Shown piece by piece: positions 60,578-64,000 of a stretch of DNA of 64,000 nucleotides (positions are counted from its first letter, which is position 1; each line of letters begins with the position of its first letter). This DNA comes from Candidatus Poribacteria bacterium. Lineage in GTDB: Bacteria > Poribacteria > WGA-4E > WGA-3G. The stretch spans positions 1 through 64,000 of the forward strand of contig JAPPBX010000115.1 in the NCBI GenBank assembly GCA_026702755.1. The letters are read 5' to 3'. Position numbers and translations under genes: made by a program. The notes beneath the pieces are model-generated. The model was not told the DNA's origin. It did not search any database and was given only the letters and a program-made list of their open reading frames with translations.

Positions 60578-61858
60578 ATGGAAAAATTAATCGTCAAAGG
60601 TGGTACTCGACTTCAAGGGACAATCCCGGTTAGCGGTTGCAAAAACGCAGTCCTACCTATCGCAGTCGCCGCCGCAATTCTCGGCGACGGGGTCAGTGTC
60701 CTCCACAACGTACCCAATCTAACAGATGTAAAAACACTCAGTGCAGTATTGGAAGGGCTTGGTGCCACAATAAAACTCAAAAATTCCACACTTTACATTG
60801 AACCAATAAATCACTTAGAATATGAAGCCCCTTACGAACTCGTCCGAAAGATGCGTGCATCCATCTATGTTTTAGGTCCACTCGTGGCGAAACTCGGGAA
60901 GGCAAAAGTCTCATTTCCGGGCGGATGTGCTATTGGTCCTCGCCCGATTGATTTGCATATTCAGGGGTTGGAACACTTAGGTGCGGAAGTCACAGTGCAT
61001 AGCGGTTACATTTACGCACAAGCGGAACGCTTGGCGGGGACAGAGATGTATCTCATGGGGCAGCACGGGCCGAGTGTCGGGGCAACAGCAAACATTATGA
61101 TGGCGGCGACCTTAGCAGAAGGTACTACGGTTATCCGCGGTGCAGCGTGTGAACCGCATATTTCGGACCTCGCCCACTTCCTCAACGCCATGGGAGCAGA
61201 CATAGAAGGCATCGGTACTTCTGTTTTGACAATTCAAGGTGTCAAACAGTTACGCGGAACTGAACATACTGTCATTTCCGATGATATTGAGGCAGGCACC
61301 TTCATGGTCGCAGGTGCTATTACCAAAGGTGACGTTTATGTCGAAGGGATCGGGCCGCAACAAATTCCTGCGGTCTCAGAAAAACTTACTGAAGCAGGTG
61401 TCCAATTAGATTGGGACGGTAACGGCGTGCGTGTTACCACACCACGTGAGATAAAGGGGATCGATGTAACGACTGCCCCGTTCCCAGGTTTCCCGACAGA
61501 CATGCAGGCACAAATTATGGGGCTGCTCTGCCTTGCATCCGGGACAAGTGTTATCACTGAAAATGTCCACACAGACCGGTACATTCACGCAGCAGAATTG
61601 AACCGGATGGGTGCAAAGATCATGCTTGATGGCACGAAAGCTGTGATTAACGGTGTCTCCAAACTCAGTGGTGCGCCTGTGATGGCTTCCGATCTACGCG
61701 CGGGTGCTGTACTCGTTGCGGCTGGAATGGCAGCGTCAGGCGAAACCGTTGTATCGCGCGTCTATCACATCGACCGCGGGTATGAATCAATCGAGAGAAA
61801 ACTGAACGACATCGGCGCAAACATCACGCGAGTTAGCGACAGAGGCGAAGAAGTCTAA
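60578..61858 (+). CDS. murA: UDP-N-acetylglucosamine 1-carboxyvinyltransferase
   Basis: This 426-residue enzyme transfers enolpyruvate to UDP-GlcNAc, the first step of peptidoglycan synthesis. Lys22-Asn23 (GCKNAVLP) and the catalytic cysteine Cys117 in FPGGCAIGPRPID are present; the Cys, not Asp, at this site predicts fosfomycin sensitivity. FPTDMQAQ and the C-terminal YHIDRGYE are family markers. GAAGGAG precedes the ATG. Confidence 0.96.
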   Translation: MEKLIVKGGTRLQGTIPVSGCKNAVLPIAVAAAILGDGVSVLHNVPNLTDVKTLSAVLEGLGATIKLKNSTLYIEPINHLEYEAPYELVRKMRASIYVLGPLVAKLGKAKVSFPGGCAIGPRPIDLHIQGLEHLGAEVTVHSGYIYAQAERLAGTEMYLMGQHGPSVGATANIMMAATLAEGTTVIRGAACEPHISDLAHFLNAMGADIEGIGTSVLTIQGVKQLRGTEHTVISDDIEAGTFMVAGAITKGDVYVEGIGPQQIPAVSEKLTEAGVQLDWDGNGVRVTTPREIKGIDVTTAPFPGFPTDMQAQIMGLLCLASGTSVITENVHTDRYIHAAELNRMGAKIMLDGTKAVINGVSKLSGAPVMASDLRAGAVLVAAGMAASGETVVSRVYHIDRGYESIERKLNDIGANITRVSDRGEEV

Positions 61859-61935
61859 CTACTTTTGGCACCACTTGTAGATTTTCAAAATTGGTTCTAC
61901 AAAAGTCCCGAACGAAGCGGAAGGATTATTGAAGG

Positions 61936-63234
61936 ATGTTACAAATTGTCGAGACAGGTACCCAAGAGGCTGAGGATTTTCTCTCAAAGTTGAAGGCGCG
62001 GGGTAAGTTAACGGATGAAAGTATCTTAAAAACAGTCCGGCGTACTTTGAGCGATGTGCAAGCCGAAGGGGATAAAGCGGTTATCCGATATACGCGCAAA
62101 CTCGACGCACCGCGTATCTCGGCAAAGGAACTAAAGGTATCACGAGAAGAGATTGGGGAAGCGTATTTAGAGGTCCCATCCGAATTTATAGACGCAATTA
62201 CGCACGCGAGAACAAACATCGAGAAATTCCATCAGAAGCAGTTACGGACTTCATGGATGTCAACAGAACCCAACGGAGTCCTGCTCGGACATCTGATACG
62301 TCCCTTAAGGCGTGTCGGTGTTCATGTTCCAGCGATCAGCCAACTCCTCGTCTCTTCATTGTTGATGAGCGTCATCCCCGGTACCGTTGCGGGTGTTGAG
62401 GAGATCGCTGTCTGTATTCCCCCCATGCGAAGTCGAGACATTAACCCGTATATGCTGGTCGCTGCTTCGGAGTGTGGTATCCGAGAAATCTACAAATGCG
62501 GCGGTGCCCAAGCCGTCGCAGCGATGGCGTACGGTACCCAGACCATCCCCGCTGTCGACAAAATTGTAGGACCGGGGAACCTTTATGTCCAATTTGCCAA
62601 GAAAGAGGTTTATGGACATGTTGATATAGACAAATTAGCGGGTCCCAGCGAAATCCTTGTCATCGCTGACAGCACAGCTGACCCAGATTACGTCGCCGCA
62701 GATCTGATCTCACAAGCGGAACACAACGTTGACTCCGCCGCAATCCTCATCACCCCTTCACTTGGGTTCGCCGAACAAGTCAAATCAGCTATTGAGGTTC
62801 AGGGTGAATCCTTACCTCGCTGTGACATCCTGACAGAAGCATTTGTGAACTTCGGTGCCGCGCTTATCACGGCAAACCTATCTGAGGCGTTCACCCTCGC
62901 CAACGAAATTGCCCCCGAACACCTTGAGCTGCACATTGAAAATCCATTTGATCGGCTCGGAGACGTACATAATGCTGGGGCTATTTTCATAGGTCCCTAT
63001 TCACCGGAAGCCGTTGGTGATTATATTGCTGGAACAAACGCAGTCTTACCTACAGGGACAGCGGCACGCTACGCCTCGCCACTCAGCGTTGACGATTTCC
63101 TGAAGAAGACAAGCCTCATCTCATATACCAAGGAGGCTTTAGAGGAGGTCACACCAGCAGTTGTTAAACTCGCTGAAGTTGAAGGACTCGAAGGGCACGC
63201 TGCTGCTATGAAAATCCGATTTGAAGACGATTAG
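61936..63234 (+). CDS. hisD: histidinol dehydrogenase
   Basis: This 432-residue enzyme does the last two steps of histidine synthesis. It shows the NAD-binding and signature block KIVGPGNLYVQFAKKEVYG.VDID.LAGPSE. The zinc ligands lie in LISQAEHNVDS (Gln and His), GDYIAGTN (Asp) and GLEGHAAAM (His). The catalytic PEHLEL motif is present. Length is usual for the family. GGAAGGATTATTGAAGG lies near the start. No other his gene is adjacent. Confidence 0.95.
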   Translation: MLQIVETGTQEAEDFLSKLKARGKLTDESILKTVRRTLSDVQAEGDKAVIRYTRKLDAPRISAKELKVSREEIGEAYLEVPSEFIDAITHARTNIEKFHQKQLRTSWMSTEPNGVLLGHLIRPLRRVGVHVPAISQLLVSSLLMSVIPGTVAGVEEIAVCIPPMRSRDINPYMLVAASECGIREIYKCGGAQAVAAMAYGTQTIPAVDKIVGPGNLYVQFAKKEVYGHVDIDKLAGPSEILVIADSTADPDYVAADLISQAEHNVDSAAILITPSLGFAEQVKSAIEVQGESLPRCDILTEAFVNFGAALITANLSEAFTLANEIAPEHLELHIENPFDRLGDVHNAGAIFIGPYSPEAVGDYIAGTNAVLPTGTAARYASPLSVDDFLKKTSLISYTKEALEEVTPAVVKLAEVEGLEGHAAAMKIRFEDD

Positions 63235-63395
63235 ATGTTGGGTTTCGCTATATCTACCGATACGGATAGTGCATCAATCTTTGAAGTTTATGGTATAAAC
63301 TGAAGTGTTCTTGGTATTTTACCGCTCAACCCAACCTACGATAGAATCCTTTCGCAAATTGGCATACATGCGCCCCAATATAGGAAACACAGTAA

Positions 63396-64000
63396 ATGTT
63401 TTTAATACCGCTGAGCCTTTTGTTCCATTTCTTCGGTCCCAATGTCCGCATTGACAAGCCTTCTCCACTGCCCGTCGCGACGTTTTCAATCGTCGGATAC
63501 GATGCAGAAACCGGTGCGGTTGGCATCGCCGTGCAATCCAAATTCTTCGCTGTCGGTTCGGTTGTGCCGTGGGCAGAAGCCGGTGTCGGTGCGATTGCGA
63601 CGCAATCTTGGGCAAACACGACATACGGTCCCAATGGATTGAAACTTCTCAAAAGCGGACTTTCTGCGGAGCAGACCTTAGAACGTCTTGTCGCGGATGA
63701 TCCGGGCAGGGCAACGCGGCAGGTAGGCATCGTAGATGCGAAAGGCAACGTCGCTAACTATACAGGGGATGAATGCAACGCGTGGGCAGGTGCCGTTTCA
63801 GGTAAACATTACACTGCGCAAGGCAACATTCTCGCAGGTGAAGACGTTGTCAAGGCGATGGGAAAAGCATTTGAGGAAACAGAGGGTGAATTGGCAGACA
63901 AATTAATGGCAGCACTTTTCGCTGGCCAAGAGGCAGGGGGCGATACACGCGGACAACAGTCAGCAGCCTTGCTGGTTGTCCAAAAGAATAGCGGCTACGG
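63396..64000 (+). CDS. DUF1028 family protein, 3-prime end outside window
   Basis: The frame opens at ATG 63396 (AGGAAACACAGTAA upstream) and runs open to the last base, so about 201 residues are seen and the gene continues beyond the window. After about 27 residues the family block ATFSIVGYDAETGAVGIAVQ begins. It is followed by FFAVGSVVPWAEAGVGAIATQ and NTTYGPNGLKLL, typical of DUF1028, an Ntn-hydrolase-like fold of unknown activity. The first 27 residues include a hydrophobic run (FLIPLSLLFHFF) that may be a signal segment, or the true start may be later. Confidence 0.82.
   Translation, partial: MFLIPLSLLFHFFGPNVRIDKPSPLPVATFSIVGYDAETGAVGIAVQSKFFAVGSVVPWAEAGVGAIATQSWANTTYGPNGLKLLKSGLSAEQTLERLVADDPGRATRQVGIVDAKGNVANYTGDECNAWAGAVSGKHYTAQGNILAGEDVVKAMGKAFEETEGELADKLMAALFAGQEAGGDTRGQQSAALLVVQKNSGY

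Noticed and set aside
1-64000. tRNA, rRNA and riboswitch genes
   Set aside because: Intergenic spacers were read for the T-loop GGTTCRAATCC pattern, rRNA-like conserved text and common riboswitch leaders; nothing convincing was found. A covariance-model search would be needed to exclude degenerate forms.

Overview
The window looks like a chromosomal piece of an uncultured bacterium close to Candidatus Poribacteria. This is inferred from gene content, not from a marker tree: two phytanoyl-CoA dioxygenase-like proteins, two Gfo/Idh/MocA oxidoreductases, paired D-2-hydroxyacid dehydrogenases, a mandelate racemase-type enzyme, a neutral-ceramidase-like protein, a formylglycine-generating-enzyme-like protein, secreted PQQ-type beta-propellers, a TPR/FG-GAP/ASPIC giant, DUF5695-, DUF6785- and DUF1028-like proteins. 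Housekeeping genes (dnaE, murA, hisD, dapF, dapA, dusB, truA, alr, an rluD-like gene) are interspersed, so this is core chromosome. I see no rRNA, tRNA or CRISPR array.

Layout. 0.4-8.6 kb: tandem secreted paralogues, a short DHH/MYG1-like protein behind a near-consensus promoter, two secreted beta-propellers and a PreP-type M16C metalloprotease. 8.7-11.3 kb (minus): a coupled operon of a four-module repeat protein, an AhpD-like protein with an in-frame UGA exactly where the second Cys of its CxxC motif belongs (a probable selenoprotein), and an SDR. 11.7-14.1 kb: pterin carbinolamine dehydratase, D-2-hydroxyacid dehydrogenase, Gfo/Idh oxidoreductase. 15.0-16.6 kb: a tandem toxin-antitoxin array with three antitoxins and two toxins. 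16.6-19.5 kb: dusB, dapF, dapA. 20-25.5 kb (minus): FGE-like, ceramidase-like, outer-membrane barrel, ABC ATPase, alr. 25.6-30 kb: potC and potB, then a decayed patch with a probable RNA ligase, a 30-codon remnant resembling a restriction enzyme N-terminus, a broken chimeric gene and a MITE with target-site duplication. 30-41.4 kb: coiled-coil protein plus TPR/FG-GAP/ASPIC giant, MFS transporter, dnaE, aldo/keto reductase, EcfT, STAS protein. 41.5-54.2 kb: accessory metabolism and membrane proteins. 54.7-64 kb: RluD-like, truA, HD hydrolase, dioxygenase, oxidoreductase, murA, hisD and a DUF1028 gene cut by the window end.

Intergenic DNA is rich in small repeats: heptad arrays (GTTATCA/GTTGTCA), GGCGAGG palindromes whose arms co-vary, hairpin-CCTACAAG elements, and several MITE-like elements with different terminal inverted repeats, two of which carry the same 25-bp core. 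The most notable items are the probable CxxU selenoprotein, the RNA-ligase-like gene beside apparent restriction-modification remnants, the toxin-antitoxin array with its putative operator, and the modular repeats. No tools were used: all family assignments come from reading motifs and need database confirmation.
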